Origin: an uncultured Spirochaetaceae bacterium
Lineage (GTDB): Bacteria; Spirochaetota; Spirochaetia; Treponematales; Treponemataceae
DNA: 34,455 nt
Assembly (NCBI GenBank): GCA_902789325.1
Contig: CADANN010000027.1
Span: forward strand, 1 to 34,455
Direction: 5' to 3'
The notes under the pieces were generated by a model. That model was not told the origin of the DNA, searched no databases, and worked only from the letters and a program-made list of their open reading frames with translations. The position numbers and the translations under genes are program-made. Below are positions 1 to 7,172 of this stretch, piece after piece; the first letter of the stretch is position 1; every line of letters starts with the position of its first letter.

Positions 1-159
1 AACCATCTCTCCCTTTTCAATTGTAAAGCTGAGGTCGTTTACAGCCTTTTTGATTTCGAATTTTGGGGAAAACATGTTTGCAATCATTCCGGGAATACCA
101 GCGCTTCTTTTGTTTACCTTAAATTCTTTGGAGATGTTTTTTACTTCAATAAAACTCAT
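1..159 (-). CDS. ABC transporter ATP-binding protein, N-terminal part (cut by window edge)
   Basis: The first 53 codons of a gene that runs off the left edge. Translation from the ATG at 157-159 starts MSFIEVKNISKEFKV and continues to a KAVNDLSFTIEKGEMV segment. That is the usual beta-strand region just before the Walker A loop of an ABC ATPase, so the P-loop itself lies outside the window. A strong ribosome site (GGGAGGAAATAA) sits inside the end of the upstream ABC ATPase gene, so the two are co-transcribed and probably translationally coupled. The spacer between the N-terminal strands resembles ATPases of multi-subunit ABC-2 exporters, but this is a family-level guess. Substrate unknown. 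Confidence 0.8.
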   Translation of the reverse strand, partial: MSFIEVKNISKEFKVNKRSAGIPGMIANMFSPKFEIKKAVNDLSFTIEKGEMV

Positions 160-162
160 TTT

Positions 163-1056
163 TTATTTCCTCCCTGATTTTAAACTTTTTATACTTTCCG
201 CAAGATCTGCCTTACGGACTGAAACCGATTTTATTTTTGAAGTCGCGCAAATTCTCTCCAGAACTTCTTTTGATGAAACATGATTTGAGTTGTAGCGGAT
301 TTTCATTCTGCCGTTTTCGATGAAATAATTTTCCACTTCCAAATCAGAAATGTCTGGCAACTGACCATCCAGTTCTATAAAGCTTTCTTCGATAGGGGCA
401 AGCCTTTTGTATAATTCTTCTTTGGAACCATAAAAAGCAGTTTCTCCCTGATTTAACAATAAAACTCTATCTGCAATTGATGAAATCTCCTGCATGGAAT
501 GTGAAGTTACGAGAACTGTTTTGCCAGCCCATTTTTTTTCTGCCACAAGTTTATAAAAGCCCGCTTTTCCATTCTGGTCCAGACCGATGCATGGTTCGTC
601 AAAAATATAGATTTCTGCATCGCGTAAAAATGTAAGCCCCAGCTCGGCTCGTCTTTTTTGTCCAAGCGAAAGTTCTTTTGGTTTTGAATTAAGAATATCT
701 GTAAAGCCTAGAGTTTCAGATATCAGCTTGAGGCGCTTTTCAAAAACATCCTGCTTCATTCCATACATGATTTTGATTTCTTCGAGAAAATCCATAATAG
801 TAAGATTTTCATTGTAAACAGGAATGTCTGTAAAAAGAGCAGAAAGCCGCAAAGTAATATTGTGCTTTTTTTCAACGGGATCTGTACGGAGAGTTCTGAC
901 AATGCCACTTTCCGGTTGAAGCAGTCCCGAAATCAGTTTTAAAAATGTTGTTTTTCCCGCACCCGAAGCCCCTATAATTCCAAGTGTAATTCCTCTTGGA
1001 ATGTGCAGGTCTATATCATGTAAAATAAACTTATTTAATTTATCGCAAATAACCAT
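163..1056 (-). CDS. ABC transporter ATP-binding protein (ABC-2 exporter type)
   Basis: A 297-residue nucleotide-binding subunit. Walker A is GASGAGKT at residues 29-36, the signature is LSLGQ near 150, Walker B is IYIFDEP near 170, and the switch histidine lies in TSH near 204. The signature deviates from LSGGQ, as is common in exporter ATPases. A roughly 75-residue C-terminal extension after the ATPase core is typical of ABC-2 (drug or polysaccharide export) ATPases. The start ATG follows GAGGGTGAA. It precedes a second ABC ATPase gene by 3 bases, so the pair probably serves one exporter whose permease lies left of the window. A terminator-like stem separates it from the upstream two-component genes. 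Substrate unknown. Confidence 0.85.
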   Translation of the reverse strand: MVICDKLNKFILHDIDLHIPRGITLGIIGASGAGKTTFLKLISGLLQPESGIVRTLRTDPVEKKHNITLRLSALFTDIPVYNENLTIMDFLEEIKIMYGMKQDVFEKRLKLISETLGFTDILNSKPKELSLGQKRRAELGLTFLRDAEIYIFDEPCIGLDQNGKAGFYKLVAEKKWAGKTVLVTSHSMQEISSIADRVLLLNQGETAFYGSKEELYKRLAPIEESFIELDGQLPDISDLEVENYFIENGRMKIRYNSNHVSSKEVLERICATSKIKSVSVRKADLAESIKSLKSGRK

Positions 1057-1088
1057 TTCACCCTCTAATCATCCTATAAAACAAAATA

Positions 1089-1115
1089 CCCCTTGGACCG
1101 CGTGGGCGCAAGGGG
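1089..1115 (-). terminator. Stem-loop terminator after the two-component operon
   Basis: CCCCTTG at 1089-1095 pairs with CAAGGGG at 1109-1115 across a 13-base loop. On the minus strand the stem is followed by a T-rich run (TATTTTGTTTT). It lies between the histidine kinase gene (stop at 1154) and the ABC ATPase start (1056), so it would end the protease/regulator/kinase transcript. A second smaller dyad (GCTTTG/CAAAGC, 1135-1153) is just upstream. Confidence 0.6.
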
Positions 1116-1153
1116 CTTGGGATAAACAGTATTTGCTTTGGGATAAACAAAGC

Positions 1154-1870
1154 TCAGGCAGGTACAAACATATTCACAACAAAAAATCCATCCTCTTCAT
1201 AAAAGTCTGTCATGCCTTCGTAGGATTCAACAATCTCTTTTATCTGAACAACTCCAAGACCATGCTTTTCGCTGTCTGCTTTTGTTGATTTCAGTTCCGG
1301 ATTTTTCTCCAGTACAGACTGGGAAATCCTGTTTTTTACACTTATAACATCGTAGCCCTGTTTCTCATAAACGCTGATGACGATTTCTTTGCGAGTCTCA
1401 CGTCGCGATGCCTCAATTGCATTATCAACCGCGTTCGAAAAAACTGCTGAAAAATCAATTCCCTTCATCTTTTCAAAAGAGGCTTTACCGATATCAGCTT
1501 TTACATCAATTCCTTCCTGGCGGCAAATTTCCAGTTTATCATTGAGAATATGATTTAGCAGAGGATTCCCGGTTTCAACATAACTCTTTACGGCATTCAG
1601 TTTATCAAGAATTTCAGAGACATATTTTCTGGCATTTTCATAGTCACCACTGTTCATGTAAGAAGCCATTACCATAAGATGATTTCTCATGTCATGCTTG
1701 AGCTTTCTTGTATTCTGATGCAGCTGACGGATTTCTTCTTCCTGTTTTGTGATTTCTTCCATCTGCCATTTGTAAGAATCAAGCTCGTATTTTAAGTCCT
1801 TATTCTGTGCTGACAGTTCGAGAAGTTTCTGCTGTAAATCCTCGAGTTCTTTTTTCTTTTTGCCTATCAT
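1154..1870 (-). CDS. GHKL-type sensor histidine kinase, cytoplasmic
   Basis: A 238-residue kinase of the AgrC/NatK-like GHKL class. Residues 4-50 are charged and predicted coiled coil. The probable phospho-acceptor is His59 in LKHDMRNHL. An HATPase domain follows with the N-box asparagines in NAVDNAIEAS and the G-box in KHGLGVVQIKEI. No membrane segment is visible, unlike most GHKL kinases with LytTR partners, so the sensing domain is either the coiled coil or a partner protein. The start overlaps the stop of the LytTR regulator by 4 bases (ATGA), so the two are translationally coupled. The membrane-anchored C39-like protein encoded first in the operon could supply the signal, but that is inference. 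Confidence 0.85.
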   Translation of the reverse strand: MIGKKKKELEDLQQKLLELSAQNKDLKYELDSYKWQMEEITKQEEEIRQLHQNTRKLKHDMRNHLMVMASYMNSGDYENARKYVSEILDKLNAVKSYVETGNPLLNHILNDKLEICRQEGIDVKADIGKASFEKMKGIDFSAVFSNAVDNAIEASRRETRKEIVISVYEKQGYDVISVKNRISQSVLEKNPELKSTKADSEKHGLGVVQIKEIVESYEGMTDFYEEDGFFVVNMFVPA

Positions 1871-2565
1871 CTTCTCATATACCTTAAAATTGATTTTTTC
1901 GCTTCGTCAGAATATGACTTTCCGATTGGTAGAAGCTCTCCGTTATCCAGTTCTAGATTTTCTGTTTTTAAGATTTTTACGTGTTCAAGATTTACCAGAA
2001 AGCCTTTGTGAATGCGAAGAAAGCCGCAATTTTCCAGTTCCTTTTCTACAGCAGTCATTGTTGAGCGCATTCTGTATTCATCACCTGTTGTATGAATTGC
2101 AAGATAATTTGCCTGTCCTTCAAAATAGAGGATTTCGCTCTGTGCAAGATTTATGGTTTGCGAAGCATTTTGAAAAATGAATTGTTTGTTACGACTAACA
2201 ATTTCTTTCTGACAATCTTTCAGAACATTTCGCAATTCGTCTTCCAGATATTTTTTTCGTACAAAGGCAAAGGGATGATATTTAAAACTGTCGTAAACAA
2301 GTTCATCGTGGGCCGTTACAAAAACAATCAGAGTGCGGGCTTTCTCAGAGGCGAGGGCAGCTGCAACTTCCATTCCACTCATTCCCGGCATATCGATATC
2401 AATGAGAAGAACATCGGGTTCGGAGTTCAGACCTGTCTTTATAGCAGAAAGAAAAGATTCACCATCAGAAAAAGTTGCAACTTTATTACCCGGAAAATCT
2501 TTATTGATAAAATCAGCTATTTCTTCGAGGATTTTACTTTCGTCATCACAAACTGCTATGTTCAA
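1867..2565 (-). CDS. LytTR-family response regulator
   Basis: A 232-residue response regulator. The N-terminal receiver has the acidic pocket CDDE (7-9), phospho-acceptor Asp56 in LLIDIDMPG and a KK pair near 104. The C-terminal LytTR DNA-binding domain has the usual strands (SEILYFEGQANYLAIHT; FLRIHKGFLVNLEHV; LPIGKSY). The start codon is TTG: the ribosome site GGAGAAATAAA sits directly upstream, one base after the stop of the protease gene, and no in-frame ATG fits. LytTR regulators normally control exported or cell-envelope functions in quorum-type circuits, and its direct target here may be its own operon or the neighbouring ABC exporter. That is inference. Confidence 0.88.
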   Translation of the reverse strand: MNIAVCDDESKILEEIADFINKDFPGNKVATFSDGESFLSAIKTGLNSEPDVLLIDIDMPGMSGMEVAAALASEKARTLIVFVTAHDELVYDSFKYHPFAFVRKKYLEDELRNVLKDCQKEIVSRNKQFIFQNASQTINLAQSEILYFEGQANYLAIHTTGDEYRMRSTMTAVEKELENCGFLRIHKGFLVNLEHVKILKTENLELDNGELLPIGKSYSDEAKKSILRYMRR

Positions 2566-2566
2566 T

Positions 2567-3238
2567 TTATTTCTCCGGTTTTTCCATTTTATAATAAATA
2601 TTAAAATAAAATGGCATTTTTAGCATTGATGTATTCCAGAGCTTTTTAAATTCTTTCAGAGGGACAATCCTGTTGTAGTAAAGTTCGCTGCCATCAGGAG
2701 ACTTAGCTGCATCTACATTCACCCAGTCTTTTATTGAATCTGCAAAGTAAATGTTTTCCTTATCGTAACCTGTTATGCAGGCAAAGTGCAGAAAGCTTTT
2801 TCCTACAAAAGAACGGATTACGACAATAACAGGATTCCCACGGGCAAGTTCATTCTGAAGTGCCGCAAGATTTCCCATACAAGCCTTCATTTTTATTTCG
2901 CGTTTTTTGAAAAAGCCGGTGATGCCTTTTGGAAAAGCAACTCCGTTTCCATAAGTGTAGGGCACTTCTTTAAAAATCTCATCACCTTTTGCAGCTTGTC
3001 CCATGTGGCGCAAAACAAAAGCAGATGAAAAACCGGCACAGCCACCAGCTCCCTGAAATTCAAAATAAGTATCATTTTCAGTTTTTACAGTTTCAGGACG
3101 GGGCGTCACAAAAAACTCAGTATGTTTAGCCTTCTTTTCAAAATGAATCAGAAGCGGTCCCATAAGAATAATATCAACGATTGTCGTAATTGCTAAAACA
3201 TTTAATATGAACTTAATGATTTCCCAGAGAATATACAT
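2567..3238 (-). CDS. Membrane-anchored C39-like cysteine peptidase family protein
   Basis: 223 residues. One N-terminal hydrophobic segment (about residues 7-30) anchors it. The following domain has a papain-like arrangement: Cys67 in GGCAGFSSAF, a histidine in FLHFACITGYD, and an Asp in IYFADS. This matches the Peptidase_C39/C39-like fold (bacteriocin-leader or peptide-processing proteases). No ATPase domain is attached. The start ATG follows AGGAGCC, and a TATAAT box lies at 3263-3268 on the minus strand. It is the first gene of an operon with the LytTR regulator and GHKL kinase, an arrangement typical of peptide-signalling loci, but no obvious peptide precursor is encoded nearby. The catalytic assignment rests on motif reading only. 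Confidence 0.65.
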   Translation of the reverse strand: MYILWEIIKFILNVLAITTIVDIILMGPLLIHFEKKAKHTEFFVTPRPETVKTENDTYFEFQGAGGCAGFSSAFVLRHMGQAAKGDEIFKEVPYTYGNGVAFPKGITGFFKKREIKMKACMGNLAALQNELARGNPVIVVIRSFVGKSFLHFACITGYDKENIYFADSIKDWVNVDAAKSPDGSELYYNRIVPLKEFKKLWNTSMLKMPFYFNIYYKMEKPEK

Positions 3239-3279
3239 GCTGGCTCCTACTTTTTTCTATATATTATAACATATGTAAA

Positions 3280-4197
3280 TCAACTTACATACTCATCAAC
3301 AATACTCAGTACCGGCCCAAGATATGTAGGTCCAAAAAGGTTCAGGTGATTCAGCAGCTGATAAAGATTGTAAAGGTCGCGGCGATTTTCGTAGCCTGGT
3401 TCAAGCGGATTTGCTTCGTAGTATGCATCATAAAACTTTTCCGGGAAGCCTCCAAAAAGCTCTGTCATTGCAAGGTCAGCTTCTGCGTGGCCAATGTAGG
3501 CTGCCGGATCAATAAGCATGGCTTTGCCTTCTGGCCCGCACATTACGTTTCCACTCCAGAGGTCTCCGTGCAAAAGGCTAGGCTGATTCGGTTCAATCAA
3601 AAAATCTTCAAGATGGTCGAGCAGCTTTGTAATTTTGGTTCTGTCTTCGGCTGTAAAATATGAATCTGCGTCTTTGAATTGAGGTGCCAGTCGGTTATCG
3701 CGGAAAAAAGAAATCCAGCTGTCAGATGGTGTATTGTTTTGAGCCCGCGCACCAATAAAATTATTCTGGAAAAATCCGAACTTTCCCGAGAGTTCAAAAA
3801 TCTTTGTATCAGCTTTATGAAGGGCTGCTAAATCTCGGGCAAAGGTTTCCCAGTAATCTGTACGTGGTTTTGCACTCTTAATGAATTTCAAAAGTAAGAA
3901 GCTGTAGCCCACATCTTCTCCGTCATCAGTTCCTGTGCAAAGAATTTCCGGAGTTTTGATTACTCCTGTTGCTTCAATTGCAGAAAGCCCCGCTGCCTCT
4001 GCTGTAAAGAAATCAGCATTAGCCTTTGAGTTAGCCTTCATAAAAATATGTGCGCCTGTGTTCAAGGTGAGACCATAAGCTTTATTGATATCGCCTCCAG
4101 AAAGTCTATCGGTTTCAGCGATTGCAACTGAGTTTCCATACAGTGAAACCAATGCCTGTGCAAGGGATGTGTGATGTGGTGGAAGTGTGATTTTCAT
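3280..4197 (-). CDS. Fructosamine kinase family protein (aminoglycoside-phosphotransferase fold)
   Basis: 305 residues from the ATG at 4195-4197, which has AAGGAGACCTCA in front. A TTG 18 bases further up is less likely. The catalytic loop is LLHGDLWSGNV and the metal-binding loop is MLIDPAAYIGH. Both are diagnostic of the fructosamine/ketosamine-3-kinase (FN3K) branch, as are GGDINKAY near the N-terminus and the NNFIGA motif. Known members phosphorylate ketosamines on glycated proteins or small molecules, priming deglycation. It stands alone on the minus strand, divergent from the nifB-like gene, and shows no link to that regulon. A weak AT-rich dyad overlaps its stop codon. Confidence 0.85.
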   Translation of the reverse strand: MKITLPPHHTSLAQALVSLYGNSVAIAETDRLSGGDINKAYGLTLNTGAHIFMKANSKANADFFTAEAAGLSAIEATGVIKTPEILCTGTDDGEDVGYSFLLLKFIKSAKPRTDYWETFARDLAALHKADTKIFELSGKFGFFQNNFIGARAQNNTPSDSWISFFRDNRLAPQFKDADSYFTAEDRTKITKLLDHLEDFLIEPNQPSLLHGDLWSGNVMCGPEGKAMLIDPAAYIGHAEADLAMTELFGGFPEKFYDAYYEANPLEPGYENRRDLYNLYQLLNHLNLFGPTYLGPVLSIVDEYVS

Positions 4198-4280
4198 TGA
4201 GGTCTCCTTAGGCAATGCGTATAACTACTTTTTTTTATATAGCCTTGTGGGGTATATGTCAAGTTTGGAGAAAATATTTT

Positions 4281-4305
4281 ATTACCTATTGACAAAGTAG
4301 GTAAT
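4281..4305. promoter_or_regulatory. Operator 1 upstream of the nifB-like gene
   Basis: A perfect inverted repeat, ATTACCTA-N9-TAGGTAAT. The 9-base spacer contains the -35 box TTGACA of the nifB-like promoter. It is the same ACCTA-N9-TAGGT element found before six other transcription units in this window. Its position on the -35 suggests repression. Confidence 0.8.
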
Positions 4306-4317
4306 GACAGATATATT
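4289..4317 (+). promoter_or_regulatory. Promoter of the nifB-like gene
   Basis: TTGACA at 4289-4294 and TATATT at 4312-4317, 17 bases apart, a near-consensus sigma-70 promoter. The expected transcription start is near 4324, which leaves a 55-base leader. The nifH-like gene has the same -35 hexamer, spacer length and -10 hexamer. No sigma-54 (-24/-12) site was seen, so this is not an NifA-type nif promoter. Confidence 0.75.
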
Positions 4318-4332
4318 CTCCATATGGTATAA

Positions 4333-4351
4333 ACCTATTATTGTAGTAGGT
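4333..4351. promoter_or_regulatory. Operator 2 upstream of the nifB-like gene, with adjoining palindrome
   Basis: ACCTA-N9-TAGGT at 4333-4351, just downstream of the expected transcription start. The right arm also belongs to a second, compact palindrome: TAGGTATA at 4347-4354 and TATACCTA at 4359-4366 with a 4-base centre, ending right before the ribosome site AGAGAGG. The region therefore has three half-sites in a row after the start. Centre-to-centre distance to operator 1 is 49 bases. Confidence 0.7.
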
Positions 4352-4378
4352 ATATAGATATACCTAAGAGAGGCAAAA

Positions 4379-5257
4379 ATGGCAAAGAGTTTTACTGAAT
4401 TAAGAGAATCACATCCATGCTTTGGACAGGGAAAAGCTGCAACGGGCCGTATTCATCTTCCTGTATGTCCGGGCTGCAATATTGCATGTCGTTTTTGCGA
4501 AAGAAGCCTTAATGATACGGAGAATCGTCCCGGCGTAACGTCCAAAGTTCTTAAGCCCGCTGAGACGATTCCCCTTATCAAAAAGGCGTTGGAAATCAGT
4601 CCGGAAATCCGTGTTGCAGGTATTGCCGGCCCTGGTGATACACTTGCCAGCGATAATGCGCTTAAAACTTTCAGCCTTATAGACAGAAACTTCCCTGAAC
4701 TCATAAAATGTATGAGTACAAATGGCCTTCTGCTTGCAGAACGAGCCGACGATATAATCAAAGTTGGAATCGACAGTCTTACTGTGACCGTAAATGCCGT
4801 AGATCCTGAAATAGAAGCCCAGCTTAATGACTATATCATCTGGCATGGCAAGAAAATTGAAGGGATAGAGGGAGCAAAAATCCTCATAGAAAATCAGCTT
4901 GCGGGAATCAGAAAAATTGCTGAAGCTGGAATTACAATAAAAGTAAACACAGTGCTTGTTCCGCGCATAAACGGCAAACATATTGCAGAAATTGCAAAAA
5001 CAGTGGCCGCCGCAGGAGCAAAAAAATACAACATCATCCCACTGATTCCTACAGCAAAGCTTGCCGACGAACCGGCTCCAACCTGTCAGGATATTCACGA
5101 AGCCCGTGCAGCCGCTATGCCTTACATCGAACTCTTCCTGCATTGTAATCATTGCCGCGCAGATGCAGTTGGTGTACCAGGACGCACAGAGTTCTCAAAA
5201 GCTCTCTATGCAAATTTCGGTACAACCGGAATCAAGGAAAACTTCTCTCATGGCTGA
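4379..5257 (+). CDS. nifB: NifB-like radical SAM cofactor synthase (SAM domain only)
   Basis: 292 residues. The NifB hallmarks are in order: HPCF (12-15), the radical SAM cluster C33-x3-C37-x2-C40, NRPGVTSKVLKP after it, the AGPGD segment near 82, and the C-terminal CNHCRADAVG with Cys256 and Cys259. NifB converts two [4Fe-4S] clusters plus SAM carbon into the [8Fe-9S-C] precursor of nitrogenase cofactors. Here the protein stops after the SAM domain. The NifX-like domain fused to NifB in many diazotrophs is encoded separately by the next gene, which overlaps by 8 bases. Start ATG after AGAGAGG. Its presence argues that at least one D/K-like complex in the window carries a NifB-derived cluster. 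Mar systems also contain a NifB relative (MarB). Which of the two it is closer to needs phylogeny. Confidence 0.9.
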   Translation: MAKSFTELRESHPCFGQGKAATGRIHLPVCPGCNIACRFCERSLNDTENRPGVTSKVLKPAETIPLIKKALEISPEIRVAGIAGPGDTLASDNALKTFSLIDRNFPELIKCMSTNGLLLAERADDIIKVGIDSLTVTVNAVDPEIEAQLNDYIIWHGKKIEGIEGAKILIENQLAGIRKIAEAGITIKVNTVLVPRINGKHIAEIAKTVAAAGAKKYNIIPLIPTAKLADEPAPTCQDIHEARAAAMPYIELFLHCNHCRADAVGVPGRTEFSKALYANFGTTGIKENFSHG

Positions 5258-5624
5258 TATATCTTCAAGATCTTCAGTCTACAAAGTTGCCATTGCCTCA
5301 ACCGACGGCGAAACCGTAAATATGCATTACGGCAAGGCAACAAAATTCTATATCTACTCAATAGATGATGAAGTGGGCTATGACCTGGTGGAAGAACGTC
5401 AGGTAGAGCCCGTATGTATGGACGGCTCCCACGAAATCTCAAAAATGGAAGAAAGTACCCACCGCTTTACAGACTGCCGCTACATTGTCGTTTCTCGTCT
5501 CGGAACTGCCGCAAATGCTGCCTTGGCCAACGCTGGAATTACCGCTATGGAGCTTCCTGGCACAATCGACGATGCAATTCTCCGCGTCTGGAAATATAAC
5601 CAGATTCAGGGGCTTTTCTGTTAA
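5250..5624 (+). CDS. NifX/NafY-like cofactor-binding domain protein
   Basis: 124 residues starting at the ATG at 5250, inside the end of the nifB-like gene (TCATGGCTGA overlap). It is a single dinitrogenase iron-molybdenum-cofactor (PF02579-type) domain: KVAIASTDGETVNMHYGKATKFYIY at the start, a central CMDGSH, CRYIVVSRLGTAAN, and GTIDDAILRV near the end. In the NifX/NafY/NifB C-terminal family such domains bind or carry NifB-co or FeMo-co between assembly proteins. The order nifB-nifX splits what is one polypeptide in other organisms. Residues that could bind a cluster include His in NMHYG, Cys and His in CMDGSH, and the terminal Cys, but no ligand can be assigned from sequence alone. Confidence 0.82.
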   Translation: MADISSRSSVYKVAIASTDGETVNMHYGKATKFYIYSIDDEVGYDLVEERQVEPVCMDGSHEISKMEESTHRFTDCRYIVVSRLGTAANAALANAGITAMELPGTIDDAILRVWKYNQIQGLFC

Positions 5625-5655
5625 TTAAAACAAAATTTAAGCAATCTTTTTTTAA

Positions 5656-5678
5656 TAACCTATTGACACAGTAGGTAA
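5656..5678. promoter_or_regulatory. Operator 1 upstream of the nifH-like gene
   Basis: ACCTA (5658-5662), a 9-base spacer holding TTGACA, and TAGGT (5672-5676). Outer bases extend the repeat with one mismatch. The site sits on the -35 element exactly as in the nifB-like promoter. Confidence 0.78.
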
Positions 5679-5691
5679 TTAAAAGTATATT
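5663..5691 (+). promoter_or_regulatory. Promoter of the nifH-like operon
   Basis: TTGACA at 5663-5668 and TATATT at 5686-5691 with a 17-base spacer, the same architecture and hexamers as the nifB-like promoter. Expected start is near 5698, inside operator 2. Both operators together bracket the core promoter. Confidence 0.75.
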
Positions 5692-5693
5692 AC

Positions 5694-5720
5694 TTATACC
5701 TACTAAACAAGTAGGTATAA
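5694..5720. promoter_or_regulatory. Operator 2 upstream of the nifH-like gene
   Basis: A 27-base perfect palindrome: TTATACCTACT and AGTAGGTATAA around a 5-base centre. It covers the expected transcription start. The distance between the ACCTA half-sites of the two operators is 40 bases, close to four helical turns. This suits cooperative binding or looping, but that is inference. Confidence 0.8.
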
Positions 5721-5738
5721 ACTAGATGACGGCAAGAT

Positions 5739-5766
5739 ATGGCCGGAGCCATTTCGTTTTTATGGC
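5739..5766 (+). promoter_or_regulatory. Possible alternative hairpins in the nifH-like leader
   Basis: In the roughly 85-base leader, ATGGC (5739-5743) can pair with GCCAT (5748-5752), and that same GCCAT can instead pair with a second ATGGC (5762-5766). The two pairings are mutually exclusive and lie just before the ribosome site AGGAG. The stems are only 5 bp, so this may be chance. Confidence 0.25.
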
Positions 5767-5774
5767 TTAAATAG

Positions 5775-6634
<860 letters not shown>

Positions 6635-6635
<1 letters not shown>

Positions 6636-6702
6636 GGGAAAGCCTTCCCCTCGCGCCCACTTCGTTGGTCGCTACCCCTTCTAACGGGGGCTACGCCCCC
6701 GT
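6635..6702 (+). other. Two GC-rich hairpins between the nifH-like and NifX-like genes
   Basis: Stem 1 is GGGGAA/TTCCCC (6635-6640 with 6645-6650) and overlaps the nifH-like stop codon. Stem 2 is ACGGGGGC/GCCCCCGT (6684-6691 with 6695-6702) around a 3-base loop. No U-run follows, so these look like transcript-stabilising or processing hairpins rather than terminators. The GC content is far above the flanking genes, which also fits a small dispersed repeat. Confidence 0.6.
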
Positions 6703-6721
6703 AACGCCCCCTGGAGTTCTT

Positions 6722-7171
6722 ATGGCATTAAAAGTAGCAATCGCAAGTTCAGATGGTCTCAACATAGATTTACACTTTGGTCAGGCTAAGTCTTTTCTAA
6801 TTTATGAATTGAAAGGAAGTAAGTTTGAATTAACTGAAAAACGTGAGGTGCCGGTTCTTGAAAATGAAGCGACATCGCCAGATGCAGCGACTGAGTTAAA
6901 CTTCGGCAGCGGCTGTGGCGGTGGTGGCTTTGGCTGCGGAAGCGGAGGAGGCTGTAGTGGTTCAGGTGGCGGCTGTGGCGGTGGAGCTGGCGGTCCACTC
7001 GCACCGGCCGTAGAACTTCTATTAGACTGCCGATCGGTAGTTGCGGCTCAGATAGGCCAGGGAATGGGACGACAGTTCCAGCGTAATGCAATCAGCGTAT
7101 TTGATATAGAGCTGCCGATAAGTGAGGCTCTGGAAAAACTTGCCGCTTATTATTTGAAGTTTGGAGAATAG
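6722..7171 (+). CDS. NifX-like protein with a Gly/Cys-rich insert
   Basis: 149 residues from the ATG at 6722, which has TGGAGTTCTT in front. The first 45 residues (ALKVAIASSDGLNIDLHFGQAKSFLIYE) and the last 55 (LLLDCRSVVAAQIGQGMGRQ; FDIELPISEALEKL) form one PF02579-type cofactor-binding domain. Between them, residues 62-91 are almost only glycine, serine and cysteine, with Cys at 65, 72, 78 and 85 (spacing 7, 6, 7). The insert falls where the short NifX-like protein of the previous operon has an ordinary CMDGSH loop. Four evenly spaced cysteines in a flexible loop suggest metal or cluster binding. That is inference. It lies between nifH-like and the PLP enzyme, with only 1 base to the latter. 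Confidence 0.8.
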   Translation: MALKVAIASSDGLNIDLHFGQAKSFLIYELKGSKFELTEKREVPVLENEATSPDAATELNFGSGCGGGGFGCGSGGGCSGSGGGCGGGAGGPLAPAVELLLDCRSVVAAQIGQGMGRQFQRNAISVFDIELPISEALEKLAAYYLKFGE

Positions 7172-7172
7172 T

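Noticed and set aside
1119..1151. Direct repeat GGGATAAACA (twice) after the histidine kinase gene
   Set aside because: Two copies of a 10-base word 21 bases apart beside a terminator. Not enough to call a repeat element or binding site.
3272..3291. Hairpin TATGTAA/TTACATA at the end of the fructosamine kinase gene
   Set aside because: The stem is only A/T-rich and 7 bp and is not followed by a clean T-run, so it is not a credible terminator.
4409..5152. Long minus-strand open frame opposite the nifB-like gene
   Set aside because: Its translation is Cys/Phe-rich with no family resemblance, and it lies fully opposite a gene with all NifB motifs. It is a shadow frame.
6905..6994. Gly/Cys-rich stretch as a frameshift or sequencing artefact
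   Set aside because: The reading frame is intact on both sides, and both flanks match the same NifX-like domain, so the insert is in frame and real.
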